The notes under the pieces: generated by a model
What the model saw: only the letters and a program-made list of their open reading frames with translations
Told to the model about the DNA's origin: nothing
Databases searched by the model: none
From: Bugula neritina
Taxonomy: Eukaryota; Bryozoa; Gymnolaemata; Cheilostomatida; Bugulidae
Direction of reading: 5' to 3'
Length of the DNA stretch: 60,000 nt
NCBI GenBank assembly: GCA_964035545.1
Contig: OZ037769.1
Coordinates: 15,873,133 to 15,933,132, forward strand
Translations under genes and position numbers: made by a program
Part shown: positions 1 to 12,560 of the stretch, one piece after another
Layout: the number at the start of each line of letters is the position of its first letter
How positions within the stretch are numbered: the first letter of the stretch is position 1

Positions 1-769
1 GATATGTCTTGAAATAATTTGATCCGACATTGTCTTGAATTTGTCCTGCATCTGCTGCATCACTCCTTGTACCTACAAATATTGTTTTAAATATAAAATG
101 TTTATTCAGACTTGAATCGAAATTCTATTTAAAACAAAACAAATTTAATTTTTACATGTCAACTTATAATAACTATAATCAATTTAGTTGACAACATAAT
201 GTTTTGTGAAATGATTGGAATAACTATAAAAAGTCATGATCCACAAACAATCAATTCATGGTATTCATACTTCACACAATTTTTTAATTTATGAAAAACA
301 TTTTGATTTATTATAAGGCTTTTAGTTATAATAAATTATCTCTCAATTGCTTTACTGGTACATAACTACAGTGATCAAGTATGTGAACACCTGATCCAAA
401 GACAAATATCAACTTTCATTAGCGATGCCAGCTGAATTAAAACCACATTGACGAGACTGTGATTTATATAGAGAATCTCAAATTTGTACGATTTAAATGC
501 AAGTAAAAATACAATCACTCTACTATTCCAATTGCAGTTGTTAGCAAATAAACGTTAATGTACACTAGTGCTAGTAAAAAACGGTTAGTCAAGCTCAAAG
601 TCAAAGTAAAAATCAAAATCATCGTGATCAGTTTGAGTCTGAGCCAAAGCTTCTGCAAAAATTTTATATTTTACAGTGTAAAAAGTTAATTTGTAAAACT
701 AAAACTTACAAACACTGTTAAATCTTGCACATTGTGTGGATTGGCATCAGCTGTGCTAACTACGTCCAT
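1..769 (-). CDS. HSBP1: Heat shock factor-binding protein 1 (HSBP1) homologue, first two coding exons, partial
   Basis: HSBP1 is a very small coiled-coil nuclear protein that binds the trimerisation domain of HSF1 and damps the heat-shock response (known for the family). Two minus-strand exons are visible: 710..769 (ATG at 769, 20 codons, ending NVQDLTVF, then donor gtaagt) and 1..72 (acceptor tttgtag, cut by the window edge). Both junctions are phase 0. Spliced, they read NVQDLTVF-VQGVMQQMQDKF followed by KTMSDQIISR, which matches the family core VQDLTxxVQxLxQQMQDKFxTMSDQII almost residue for residue. That core is the start of the heptad-repeat coiled coil. The rest of the coiled coil and the stop lie to the left of the window. 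The intron of 637 bp (73..709) holds nothing recognisable. Identity is well supported by both exons and the matching phase; only completeness is unknown. Confidence 0.9.
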
Positions 770-1883
<1,114 letters not shown>

Positions 1884-1935
1884 AATATCTTTGTTTTTGA
1901 GTGAGAGAGGAAAGATATTTGTACACCAATAGATA

Positions 1936-1944
1936 TGTTTATAG
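1936..1944 (-). promoter_or_regulatory. Orphan TATA-like box (CTATAAACA), minus strand
   Basis: Homologous to the CTATAAATA boxes at 7701 and 10850, with the same flanks (CCGGT upstream). Here the DNA downstream on the minus strand is replaced by the (TA)n tract at 1617..1880, so no exon is left for it to drive. Promoter function is inferred only from sequence and conservation between copies. Confidence 0.35.
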
Positions 1945-2045
1945 ACCGGCTTATTATAGAACTCAAGTCTAGCTCTTTTCTATACTAAGTAGGAAAGTAT
2001 AAAGGCAATAGTATAAGACTATATAGAACTGTTATACTCGAGTAA

Positions 2046-2395
2046 AGGCTTGGCTTCACGCCCGTGAGAATCACACGGAATCGTTTACTTCACACGAAAA
2101 CACAAATGTATGATCAAATCTGAGGGAATTCAAACGAAATCGGCTTTGTTGGGTTCACCCAACGAAGACGATGGACGAAAAAGCGCAATTATCAACAAAC
2201 ACCGTTTAATTGCTCTATAGAATTTTAGCAACCGTGATTATTTCATTTCTATCACGTTTATCTGTTTGACAGTTTTTTTGTTGTTTGTATCTCGTGCGAA
2301 ACTGATTCGCGGACTATTTATTTATAACGAGAGGATAACTCACGAAAATTGTCGCACGAGTTTCGTGTGATTCTCACGGGCGTGAGGCCAGGCCT
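2046..2395. mobile_element. PIF/Harbinger-like MITE, 350 bp, flanked by TAA
   Basis: The ends are imperfect terminal inverted repeats of about 32 bp: AGGCTTGGCTTCACGCCCGT on the left, and on the right the complement of AGGCCTGGCCTCACGCCCGT, continuing through GAGAATCACACG in both arms. A TAA trinucleotide flanks each side (2043-2045 and 2396-2398). The paralogous sites at 7808-7810 and 10957-10959 read GAG-TAA-CGC without the insert, so insertion and target duplication are shown directly. A three-base TWA duplication is typical of PIF/Harbinger elements. No transposase is encoded. A second copy lies at 39568..39944. Confidence 0.85.
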
Positions 2396-3169
2396 TAACG
2401 CTTTAATTCGAGTGAAACTGTCGCTGCAAATCATGTCACTTATATAACCAGATGCTTTCTTCTCATTGGTCAGTGGCTTCCGGTTCTGTTGCAGGGTAGC
2501 GTTTCCTACAGTGGGCTGCTATTCCTGTAATGACATGTGCTCACCACATCTTTAGAGTCTGTGCACACGTGCTGCATGTGGATCAGGTGTTAGAGTATAC
2601 AATAGAATTGTAGCCTAGCTCCATGCAATTGAAACAAGTTGCTGGCCAAGATGAAGTTAATGTAACAGCCATGCACCAATGCATTTGCTTACCTCTAATT
2701 ACATAATAAACTATATATTTGTATCATTAATTCACCATTAGGGGGGGGGGGTCTTTTGAGGGTAGCATGGTGTATGCCCAAGTCTACTACACAATTATAT
2801 AATGTATCCGCTATAACTGTGTGATATTTACCTGTATAATATGAATTATATATCCTCACTATGCTTTAACATTTTTTTTATTGTTTATAAAGAGAAAGTT
2901 ATTTGAGACAAACTCTGTTGATCCTTTGTTAATTATTTTACTTAGTTTATTGCTTTATTTTTTTCGTCTTTTAGATATATAATAATTGTTAATATAACAA
3001 TTAGACTTTATCTGCATTCAGTTGGTTGCTCATCACAAATGTTCACATTTTGGCTTACATGAGTAAATAAAAGTAACTTTTTTCCATAGTCTTTGTTCAA
3101 CTTCTTATCACATTTGCTCTAAGACTTTGATAATATGGCGGAATTAAATATTTTTTGAATAACTATAGC

Positions 3170-5712
3170 TGGGTGTCCAAATCTTAATTCTCGTTTAAGG
3201 TTTCAGGAGTGACAGGGTTTTTCCCCTCTTATGTTGCAAATATCTGATGGAACTCACGCTACTCAAAACTCTGCACCTATTCCTCTCAAGTAGCACATAA
3301 CTTGGGTTATCGTGCGTCAGGAAAAACAGTAATTTAGTGAGTTTGTAAGCTTTATATATATATATGAGGCGGTTTGAAACTGTTGAATAATGTAAAATGG
3401 AGCATAATGTAATATCTGCCTCTTGTTATCAAGTATAGACGAAATAGCTGGCTTAATGATTTACTGGTGTCCATCAGTCTATAAAGATGGGTCATACTTT
3501 CATAAACCTAAAGTAGAAGGGGGGGGGGGGGAATGGTTTACTTGTATCTATGCAGTCTATGAAGTTCAGTCATACTTTAAATTACCCTAAAGATATTGGT
3601 TAAATGAGGTGTTCATCAAACGACCTTGAACTATATCCCCTGCTGGTCAAGAATGAATTGCATTGAATAACGCTGAGGGTTAGTCTAATCATCTGTGTGA
3701 GTAGAAGTAGGTGATCTCGGTTTATGTATTTTGTAGCACTTGATTCCCACATACAAAGTTATAATAATCATCAGAGGAATAACAACTCCGAGTGAAACCT
3801 TGATGGCTGTCATCCTGTAACATAGTGAAGGCAACAGTGACATCAATAGTTAAACTCTTTTATTTGATTACATTAACAAATAGGACCTAAACATGCATAG
3901 TACATTGGGTTATATAACTAAAACTTCTTTACAACTTCATGAAGAGAAGTAGTGTTTTTGCTCCTTTTTCCTAATGGACCTCCATACATCAGTGTAGCCT
4001 ACTAGAATAACATTTTTCTGTAACGAAGTTTTTTACAATTTGCAAATCATTCTTTAAAGTTTTGTAGTATCTGACTACAGAAGAGAGTCCAAGTACTGAC
4101 AGAGTAGTTTTTAGAGGTACAATAATGAAATATTCAAGCTTTCGTATAAATACGCACCCGCCTGAAGCGTCACAGCAAAAATATTCTTCTTCGAGTTCTT
4201 TACAGCAGTATTCATACTCTTTTGGTTCTAAAAAGATGGGACACGTAACCAATCCTCTAAGGATTCCAATATCATACTTCTGGTATTTCCAGCAGATGTT
4301 ACCTTGTGCCCCTGTTGGTTAGACATGCAGCATGTGCTAGTAATCTTATTACCAGTGAATAACAACCTTTGTACAACAACATATTATGCTTTGTAAGTTC
4401 AAGTGAAACAAATATAATCTTAATAATCAGCTGCACATACATTGGTTAGTGTGTAAGCACAAGTTATTTTGCCTCTAGGAAGTGATTTTTTACTTATAGT
4501 GCTTATACCATACACTCGTAATATATTTTACATTTGATAACACAAAGCACAGGGTTATTGAAATATAGCATTAAATTACTTTGTGTAAACTCAAATACTA
4601 TATTAGTAGCCCAATTCTTATTTAAATTCCTGGTCAAACAAACCATATGGTATAATATTAATATAACATTGTAATACAGTGCCCCTCTGTGTCTAAACAC
4701 ACGCACACCTGCTCACATGAACACATATGTACATATATTTTGTCTAATAAAAATGTAGAATAAATAAATAAATTGACCACCTAAACATTATAATTACTCT
4801 TAAAATTAGTAAAACACAAAAATATTTATAGTGTTTTCAACTGTGTTATTTATATAGAGCTGTGACCCTTCAAAGATGTCAAAATTACAGACCACCTTTT
4901 TAGATTTACATGCTAACGTTCTTTTTCAGAATTAGAACAGTGCTCCTTCCATATTTCACAAATTCCTTTCTAACAAAATTCCATACGCCTGGAAAAGGGC
5001 TTAGAATATTATATATAAATGTGCAACACTTGGTACGGCACTAATAGCGTAGATGTACGCGCAGTGTGTGCCTCTATTTTACTACAGTGTGTGGCCAAAT
5101 TATGTTTAATTCAAATAACTGGATGTAATTGCGTGTAAATAAACTTGCTCTATAGAAGTTACAGCAATATTTCCACTCTTCCACTGCAATATTAATACCC
5201 CCTTGGGCTCAGCGGAAATAAAAATCCTGAACTCTTTAAAATAGGTTTTGCTTCAGTTAGTTATTGATAAGTAAGTTTAATTCATATGTTTTATAATAAG
5301 CAGCTGGGTCGGTAACAGCTAAACATTGAAAGATACTACATAGACCTATCAATGCTGATTAAATGCATTTTTAATTGCAAGCTAATCCTTATTTCAAGCA
5401 GGAGTATATATAATAGCCTGATAACTTACCAATTAGAAGCACATATAAAATTGTTAAGGCTTTCATTCCCATCTTCCCTCCAGAACACACAACATGAATA
5501 TGGGGAAATAGAAATGAGAGTATATTTATCCTTCTACAATATGCAACTTATTTCTATTATGTAAGTAGAGAAAAAACAGAACAGTTTTTCTAATCCTCAT
5601 TCTCTAGTCCCTGAATGAACAGAATAGCTGATAAAATAACTTGCAATATAATCTCTGCTCACGTTTGCTCTAAAATTTCTGATAGTAGCAAAATGACATG
5701 CCTTTGAAGAAT
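3170..5712. repeat. Tandem block copy U0 (old, diverged), carrying the Shisa-like gene
   Basis: The anchor TGGGTGTCC at 3170 recurs at 5713, 8934 and 12112. U0 shares with U1 and U2 the TCTGATAGAACT/ATTCCTCTCAAGTAGCAC segment, the AGTGTTTTCxACTG segment (about 4830) and the signal-peptide exon region (5245-5560). Unlike the younger copies it also carries the cysteine and membrane exons at 3685-4311. It lacks the TATA-bearing right portion, jumping from the equivalent of about 7470 to the unit end. Confidence 0.75.
3685..5472 (-). CDS. Small Shisa/STMC6-like single-pass membrane protein, three exons, 108 aa
   Basis: I assembled this from complement(3685..3814, 4158..4311, 5430..5472). Exon 1 encodes a signal peptide (MGMKALTILYVLLIG, donor gtaagt, phase 1). 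Exon 2 (acceptor ccaacag) encodes the cysteine module: ICWKY, then VTCP, then EYCC, then YFCCD, that is C-x(n)-CP-x(n)-YCC-x(n)-FCC, the pattern of Shisa and WBP1/VOPP1-type proteins; its donor is GG|gtgcgt, phase 2. Exon 3 (acceptor tgttacag) encodes a membrane helix (VSLGVVIPLMIIITLYVGI), a basic juxtamembrane KCYKIHK and a short tail ending HTDD-stop. All phases agree and the sum is 327 nt. Shisa-type proteins modulate receptor maturation or signalling; nothing here shows the partner. There is no PPxY tail in this model. A longer alternative 3' end cannot be excluded. The family call is moderately sure, the gene structure fairly sure. Confidence 0.75.
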
Positions 5713-6213
5713 TGGGTGTCTAAATTTCAGCTCAAATATCAGGTTTGGAACGTGATAGCTTATTTCTTTCCAGTGTTACAAATATCTGATAGAACTAGGC
5801 TATACTCAATACTCTGCACCTATTCCTCTCAAGTAGCACATAACTTAAGTTATCGTGTGTCAGTAAAAAATAGTTTAGTGAGTTTGTAAGCTTTACATAT
5901 ATAAGACGATTTGGCACCCACCGTTGAGTAATGTAAAGTGTAACATAGTAGATCTATCTCTTGTTATAAAGTAAACACAATAGCTGGCCTATTGACTATT
6001 GACATTCAATTCATCGTTTCTCCTTGATTCCATTATATCTTATGTCACTTTGTTTATCCTATTGTATTCATGTTCCCCATTCATCATAATAATTAATGGT
6101 TTATTAGTAACTATCCAGTTTACAAAGTTGGGTCTGTTATAGTTTATCCAACTTTATTTTTTACTGATCATAGACAAAAGAGTTATATGCTCTTGTCTAG
6201 TCTACATATATAA

Positions 6214-6215
6214 AC

Positions 6216-6250
<35 letters not shown>

Positions 6251-6275
6251 AATATATATATAAATATATATATAA

Positions 6276-6361
<86 letters not shown>
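6214..6361. repeat. (GT)n and (TA)n microsatellite
   Basis: A short GT run leads into TA repeats with several AAATA interruptions. It occupies the place where U0 carries its cysteine and membrane exons. Confidence 0.95.
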
Positions 6362-6365
<4 letters not shown>

Positions 6366-6434
6366 GAACATTCATCTATAACAGTTAATAGAGCTTAAAC
6401 TTCCCTATGGAACATGTTGTGTTATTTATTTAAC

Positions 6435-6436
<2 letters not shown>

Positions 6437-6493
<57 letters not shown>
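6437..6493. repeat. (CA)n microsatellite
   Basis: About 28 CA units. The matching place in copy U2 (about 9645) has only ACACAAGCGAACACGC, so the tract expanded after the duplication or contracted in U2. Confidence 0.95.
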
Positions 6494-6497
<4 letters not shown>

Positions 6498-6766
6498 GCA
6501 CATAAAAATAAATCAGTGAATTGTGCAGCTATATAAGTGTTAAAATTACCATAAAAGCCCAAATTTTACGCAAAACATAAGAATATTTCTAGTGTTTTCT
6601 ACTGCACTATTTATGGAACCAAGATCTTTCAAAGCTATCCAGATTGAAGACAACTCTGCTAGGCTTACATAGTAAACTTTCTTTAAGAATTAGAATAATG
6701 AACAGTGGTTTGGAGAATGTAGAAGTACAACTTATTAAAACTAATAACATAAACACATGTATCACA

Positions 6767-6982
6767 GGAGCAGCCGTGGCCTAGAGGTTAGAGTGTTTGC
6801 CTATTAAACACAAGGTCATGGGTTCGAGCCCAGACAAAGGCCATTGGTGATGTTAGGAAGAGCATCCAGTCATAATTGCTCCTGTGCCTCATTTAAATAA
6901 GTCCTTAGCCTGCTTTAACAAAAACCCTTTCTATCAGGGGTTTCTCACGGGGATAGTGACTATAAACTTGCGTGAGTTTTTT
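6767..6982 (+). mobile_element. tRNA-derived SINE copy A
   Basis: The head is tRNA-like: A-box-like TGGCCTAGAGG and B-box GGTTCGAGCCC at tRNA spacing, with an anticodon-arm layout resembling tRNA-Thr. The body contains TTGGTGATGTTAGGAAGAGC then ATCCAGTCATAATTGCTCC, and a tail continues through GACTATAAACTTGCGTGAG to a T-rich end. Copies B (9930..10134) and C (minus strand, 14278..14502) share head, body and tail. A and B are duplicates carried by the tandem block, not independent insertions. Confidence 0.85.
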
Positions 6983-7281
6983 CCGCTACCCGAAGAAGAC
7001 AAAGTGGAGATAGTTGAGAATATATACTGCCCAGATCTTATATTACAGTTCATGTGTGGGCATATATACTGTTTATTTCAACCAACAAGACCAGATTGCT
7101 TGCAAATAAACCTGCACTAGAAACTAAAGCAATATTTCTATACTCTTTCTGCTGCAGTTGGTTATTAATAAGTAAGTTCAATTCATACCTTTTATAACAA
7201 GCTCTTGGGTTGGATCTATAAAAGCTGAGCATTGAAAGATACTATACATGCACCCATGATACATGCAGCCTAATAACTTAC

Positions 7282-7315
7282 CGATTAGAAGCGAAAATAT
7301 TGTTAAAAATTTCAT
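7282..7315 (-). CDS. Duplicated signal-peptide exon (U1) of the Shisa-like gene
   Basis: On the minus strand this reads MKFLTIFSLLIG and ends in the donor G|gtaagt, phase 1, exactly as the first coding exon of the Shisa-like gene at 5430..5472. An acceptor (tttatttgcag) lies just upstream, implying a noncoding leader exon, and a TATA box lies about 390 bp further up at 7701. No cysteine exon follows within this block copy; the next in-phase partner on this strand is 4158..4311. It is either an alternative first exon or a relic; the sequence does not decide. Confidence 0.6.
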
Positions 7316-7492
7316 TTCCTTCCTTCTTCCAGAAGCTGCAAATAAAAAATGAAAGCATTTAACTTTCTGTAATGGGCAACTTCATTCTATTATGCAATTA
7401 GAAAAGAAATCCTACAGCTTTTCTATAGTTCTCATTTTCTATGAATGAATAGAATAGCTAACAAAGAAATTGAAGTTTATTATGGTAATAAC

Positions 7493-7536
7493 GATTAACT
7501 TTGCACCAGAGCTTTTGCTTTAGTGCAAAGTTAATC
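7493..7536. repeat. Hairpin, 14-bp perfect stem (U1)
   Basis: GATTAACTTTGCAC and its exact complement GTGCAAAGTTAATC flank a 16-base loop. The copy at 10643..10686 keeps it and has a base change that lengthens the stem by two pairs. It lies between the signal-peptide exon and the TATA region. Confidence 0.7.
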
Positions 7537-7700
7537 ATTAATTGCGTTTGCTTTGCTTTTAAAACTCAAGGTGTTTTTTCTTTAGAATATTGTTGTAACC
7601 TTGTGTTACGTAGCAAGTTACAGTTTTTGTGGAACTAATGCTAGAACACAACTCTTTGTTTTTGAGTGAGAGAGGTGAGATATTTGTTAGCCAATGGATA

Positions 7701-7709
7701 TATTTATAG
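7701..7709 (-). promoter_or_regulatory. TATA box (CTATAAATA), minus strand, U1
   Basis: Preceded on the minus strand by CCGGT and followed by a conserved stretch with CCTCTCTCACTC. Conserved at 10850 and, with one change, at 1936. Its orientation would drive the leader and signal-peptide exon at 7282..7315. Promoter activity is inferred. Confidence 0.45.
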
Positions 7710-9430
7710 ACCGGCTTATTATAGAACTCAAGTCTAGCTCTTTTCTATACTAAGTAGGAAAGTATGAAAGCAATTGTATAAGACTATATAGAACAGTTAT
7801 ACTCGAGTAACGCTTTAACCGAGTGAAACTGTCACTGCAAATCTTCTCATTTATATAGGAGTATCAAATAGAATTGTAGCCTAGCTCCATGCAGTTGCAA
7901 CGAGTCACTGGCCAGAGTGAAGTTAATGTTATATCCATGCACCAATGCTATCTGTCTAATTACATAATGAACTATATTTGTATCCCTAATTCGCCAGTGG
8001 GGGGGGGGGTCTTTTGAGGGGTAGCATTATATAATGTATCCCGCTATATAGGTGTGTGAGATTTACCTGTATCATATAAATTGTATATCCTTACTTTGAA
8101 GCAGTTATACCCTGTCTTTTTATTTCTTGTCTGTGAATTGTTAGTGTAAATTGTGTGCGGTAACCTTGGTTACGGGCTCTGTAAATTTATAATAATAAAT
8201 TCAATATAAGAAAAACTAATAAATAATAAAACTTTAAGTAAAGATGGCACAGTGAAAATAGCACGGGCAAAAATGACAGGTAATAATGGTAACAATGGAA
8301 AAATATATAACAATGGCACATCGATGTTGAATTCACCCAGAAGTAAACCCCCCAATCCTACACACCCAAAATTTAAACCCCAAGCTACAAATTCTCCTCA
8401 AACCCTCCTCCAAACCTGACTTGGTTAAGAGAATATAGTACTATATATAATGTTAGTACTATAAATAATGCATGTATATATAATAATAGAGTAAGTGCAA
8501 TACAGTTGTTATATTTGTCATGAAAACTAATAAACTTTTTTCATAAAAAAGACAAAGCAATGTCTCACTGTAAAAAAAATAACAAATAACAATAAACTAA
8601 TGTGAGTTATACATGTTTTATTAATATCAATTTTTGCTATTTTATGAATGCAACTTAGAATTTATGACTTAACATAGTTTTCAACATTCATAAAGAGAAA
8701 GTTAGTATAAAATTTAAAGAAATCATCAAGAAATATTCATTATTCAGTATTCAGCTGGTTGCTCATCACAAATGCTCACATTTTGGCTTACATAAATAAA
8801 TATAAGTAACTTTTTTCCAGGGTTTTTGTTTAAAAAGAATAGATATAATATAGTTGTAATTTAGCCCCTTATCACATTTGCTCTAAGACTTTGATGATAT
8901 GGCGAAATTAAATATTTTTTGAATAGCTATAGCTGGGTGGCCAAATTTCAGCTTCGGTCTCAGGTTTGGGACGTGACAGCTTTTTTCTTTCCAGTGTTAC
9001 AAATATCTGATAGAACTAGTCTATACTCAATACTCTGCACCTATTCCTCTCAAGTAGCACATAACTTAAGTTATCGTGTGTCAGTAAAAACAATAGTTTA
9101 GTGAGTTTGTAAGCTTTACATATATAAGACGATTTGGCACCCACCGTTGAGTAATGTAAAGTGTAACATAATAGATCTATCTCTTGTAATAAAGTAAACA
9201 CAATAGCTGGCCTATTGACATTCAATTCACCTTCTCTCCCTGATTCCATTATATCTTATGCCACTTGGTTTATCCTATTGTATTCATGTTCCCCATGCAT
9301 CATAATGATTAATGGTTTATTAGTATCTATCCAGTTTACAAAGGTGGGTCTATTATAGTTTACCCAAATTTCTTTTTTACTGATAAACAACAGAGTTATA
9401 TGCTCTTGTGTAGTCTACACACCTGAATGG

Positions 9431-9540
<110 letters not shown>

Positions 9541-9929
9541 AATCTGTGGACAGTAGCTGTATATATATATAAAGGACCATTCATCTATAACAGTTAGTAG
9601 AGCTTAAACTTCCCCATGGAACATGTTGTGCTATCTATTTAACAAAACACAAGCGAACACGCATATAAAAATAAATCAGTGAGTTGTGCACCTATTTAAG
9701 TGTTAAAATTACCATAAAAGCCCAAATTTTACGCAAAACATAAGAATACTTCTAGTGTTTTCTACTGCGCTATTTATAGAACCAAGATCTTTCAAAGCTA
9801 TCAAGATTGAAGACAACTCTGCTAGGCTTACATAGTAAACTTTCTTTAAGAATTAGAATAATGAACAGTGGTTTGGAGAATGTAGAAGTACAACCTATTA
9901 AAACTAATAACATAAACACATGTATCACA

Positions 9930-10134
9930 GGAGCAGCCGTGGTCTAGAGGTTAGAGTGTTTGCCTAGTAAACACAAGGTCATGGGTTCGAGCCCAGACAA
10001 AGGTCATTGGTGATGTTAGGAAGAGCATCCAGTCAAACTTGCTCCTGAACAAGTCCTTAGCTCGATTTAACAAAAACCCTCTCCATCAGGGGATTCTCAC
10101 GGGGATAGTGACTATAAACTTGTGTGAGTTTTTT
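9930..10134 (+). mobile_element. tRNA-derived SINE copy B
   Basis: Duplicate of copy A in block U2, with TGGTCTAGAGG as the A-box-like motif and GGTTCGAGCCC as B box. It lacks about 12 bases of body (TGCCTCATTTAA) that copies A and C retain. Confidence 0.85.
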
Positions 10135-10431
10135 CCGCTACCCGAAGAGGACAAAGTGGAGATAATTGAGAATATATACTGCCCAGATCTTATTACAGTT
10201 CATGTGTGGGCATATATACTGTTTATTTCAACCAACAAGACCAGATTGCTTGCAAATAAACCTGCACTAGAAACTAAAGCAATATTTCTATACTCTTTCT
10301 GCTGCAGTTGGTTATTAATAAGTAAGTTCAATTCATACCTTTTATAACAAGCTCTTGGGTTGGATCTATTAAAGCTGAGCATTGAAAGATACTATACATG
10401 CACCCATGATACATGCAGCCTAATAACTTAC

Positions 10432-10465
10432 CGATTAGAAGCGAAAATATTGTTAAAAATTTCAT
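10432..10465 (-). CDS. Duplicated signal-peptide exon (U2) of the Shisa-like gene
   Basis: Identical in coding sequence to the U1 exon: MKFLTIFSLLIG, donor G|gtaagt, phase 1, with acceptor tttatttgcag upstream and TATA box at 10850. No cysteine or membrane exon follows within the copy. As for U1, alternative first exon or relic. Confidence 0.6.
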
Positions 10466-10642
10466 TTCCTTCCTTCTTCCAGAAGCTGCAAATAAAAAAT
10501 GAGAGCATTTAACTTTCTGTAATGGGCAACTTCATTCTATTATGCAATTAGAAAAGAAATCCTACAGCTTTTCTATAGTTCTCATTTTCTATGAATGAAT
10601 AGAATAGCTAACAAAGAAATTGAAGTTTATTATGGTAACAAC

Positions 10643-10686
10643 GATTAACTTTGCACCAGAGCTTTTGCTTTGGTGCAAAGTTAATC
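10643..10686. repeat. Hairpin, 16-bp perfect stem (U2)
   Basis: Same hairpin as at 7493, here GATTAACTTTGCACCA paired with TGGTGCAAAGTTAATC. Confidence 0.7.
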
Positions 10687-10849
10687 ATTAATTGCTTTTG
10701 CTTTGCTTTTAAAACTCAAGGTGTTTTTTTTTAGAATATTGTTGTAACCTTGTGTTACGTAGCAAATTACAGTTTTTGTGGAACTAATGCTAGAACACAA
10801 CTCTTTGTTTTTGAGTGAGAGAGGTGAAATATTTCTCAGCCAGTAGATA

Positions 10850-10858
10850 TATTTATAG
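10850..10858 (-). promoter_or_regulatory. TATA box (CTATAAATA), minus strand, U2
   Basis: Exact counterpart of the box at 7701 with the same flanks; it would drive the exon at 10432..10465. Inferred. Confidence 0.45.
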
Positions 10859-12111
10859 ACCGGCTTATTATAGAACTCAAGTCTAGCTCTTTTCTATACT
10901 AAGTAGGAAAGTATGAAAGCAATTGTATAAGACTATATAGAACAGTTATACTCGAGTAACGCTTTAACCGAGTGAAACTGTCACTGCAAATCTTCTCATT
11001 TATACAGGGAGATGCTTTCTTCTCATATAGGAGTATCAAATAGAATTGTAGCCTAGCTCCATGCAGTTGCAACGAGTCACTGGCCAGAGTGAAGTTATTG
11101 TTATATCCATGCACCAATGCTATCTGTCTAATTACATAATAAACTATATTTGTATCGCTAATTCACCAGTGGGGGGGGGGGTCTTTTGAGGGGTAGCATT
11201 ATATAATGTATCCCGCTATATAGTTGTGTGAGATTTACCTGTATCATATAAATTGTATATCCTTACTTTGAAGCAGTTATACCCTGTCTTTTTATTTCTT
11301 GTCTGTGAATTGTTAGTGTAAATTGTGTGCGGTAACCTTGGTTACGAGCTCTGTAAATTTATAATAATAATAAATTCAATATAAGAAAAACTAATAAATA
11401 ATAAAACTTCAAGTAAAGATGGCACAGTGAAAATAGCACGGGCAAAAATGCCAGGTAATAATGGTAACAATGGAAAAATATATAACAATGGTACATCGAT
11501 GTTGAATTCACCCAGAAGTAAACCCCCCAATCCTACACACCCAAAATTTAAACCCCAAGCTACAAATTTTCCTCAAACCCTCCTCCAAACCTGACTTGGT
11601 TAAGAGAATATAGTACTATATATAATGTTAGTACTATAAATAATGCATGTATATATAATAATAGAGTAAGTGCAATACAGTTGTTATATTTGTCATGAAA
11701 ACTAATAAACTTTTTTCATAAAAAAGACAAAGCAATGTCTCACTGTAAAAAAAATAACAAATAACAATAAACTAATGTGAGTTATATACATGTTTTATTA
11801 ATATCAATTTTTGCTATTTTATGAATGCAACTTAGAATTTATGCCTTAACATAGTTTTCAACATTCATAAAGAGAAAGTTAGTATAAAATTTAAAAAAAT
11901 CATCAAGAAATATTCATTATTCAGTATTCAGTTGGTTGCTCGATCACCACAAATGCTCACATTTTGGCTTACATAAATAAATAAAAGTAACTTTTTCCCA
12001 GGGTTTTTGTTTAAAAAGAATAGATATATAGTTGTAATTTAACCCCTTATCACATTTGCTCTAAGACTTTGATAATATGGCGAAATTAAATATTTTTTGA
12101 ATAGCTATAGC

Positions 12112-12560
12112 TGGGTGTCCAAATTTCAGCTTCGGTCTCAGGTTAGGGGCGTGACAAGACTTTTCCTTTCTTATGTTGCAAATATTTGATAGAACTAGGC
12201 TATACTCAATACTCTGCACCTATTCCTCTCAAGTAGCACATAACTTAAGTTATCATGTGTCAGTAAAAACAGTAATTGATTGAGTTTGTAAGATTTATAA
12301 ACAGAATGAGCTAGGCGGTTTGGACCTGTTGAGTAATGTAAAGTGGAAAATAATAGATCTTCTCCTTGTTATAAAGTATAAACGAAATAGCTGGCCTATT
12401 GAAATATTGATATTCAATTCATCTCCTTGAACCCATCATATTGTATGCCACTAGGTTTATTCATATTTCCCCATTCATCATAATGAATAATTATTTAATA
12501 GTATCTCTATCTAGTTTACAAAGATGGGTCAAACTACATTAAACTTAAAGTATAGGAGAC
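12112..12560. repeat. Truncated fourth copy of the tandem block (U3)
   Basis: Begins at the TGGGTGTCC anchor and matches the left end of U1 and U2 (TTTGATAGAACT, ATTCCTCTCAAGTAGCAC, the CATCATAATGAATAA segment) before homology fades near the phrase TACAAAGATGGGTC at about 12520-12560. Confidence 0.75.

Larger units (their letters stand above)
1886..3169. repeat. Diverged partial copy of the duplicated block (right-hand part)
   Basis: From the phrase CTTTGTTTTTGAGTGAGAG at about 1890 this stretch aligns with 7655-8933 and 10800-12111: the TATA region, the G-run (2742-2750), the GCTCATCACAAATG segment and the ATATGGCG segment appear in the same order. It is interrupted by the MITE at 2046..2395. 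It is the oldest visible remnant at the left end of the tandem block. Confidence 0.75.
5713..8933. repeat. Tandem block copy U1 (young), about 3.22 kb
   Basis: Nearly base-for-base like U2 over most of its length (for example 7140-7960 against 10280-11110), so the duplication is recent. Order on the plus strand: TCTGATAGAACT segment, (GT)n/(TA)n, (CA)n, SINE, signal-peptide exon on the minus strand, 44-nt hairpin, TATA region on the minus strand, G-run, then AT-rich DNA. The cysteine and membrane exons of U0 are absent. Confidence 0.9.

Noticed and set aside
6884-7120. Plus-strand frames of 78 and 102 aa (also 10039-10347)
   Set aside because: They start in the SINE tail and run into block DNA; the frame is not kept between U1 and U2.
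8170-8355. Minus-strand hydrophobic frame MGGLLLGEFNID, also at 11342-11530
   Set aside because: Present in both young copies only because the block is recently duplicated; no splice sites, no homology recognised, low-complexity leucine and isoleucine composition.
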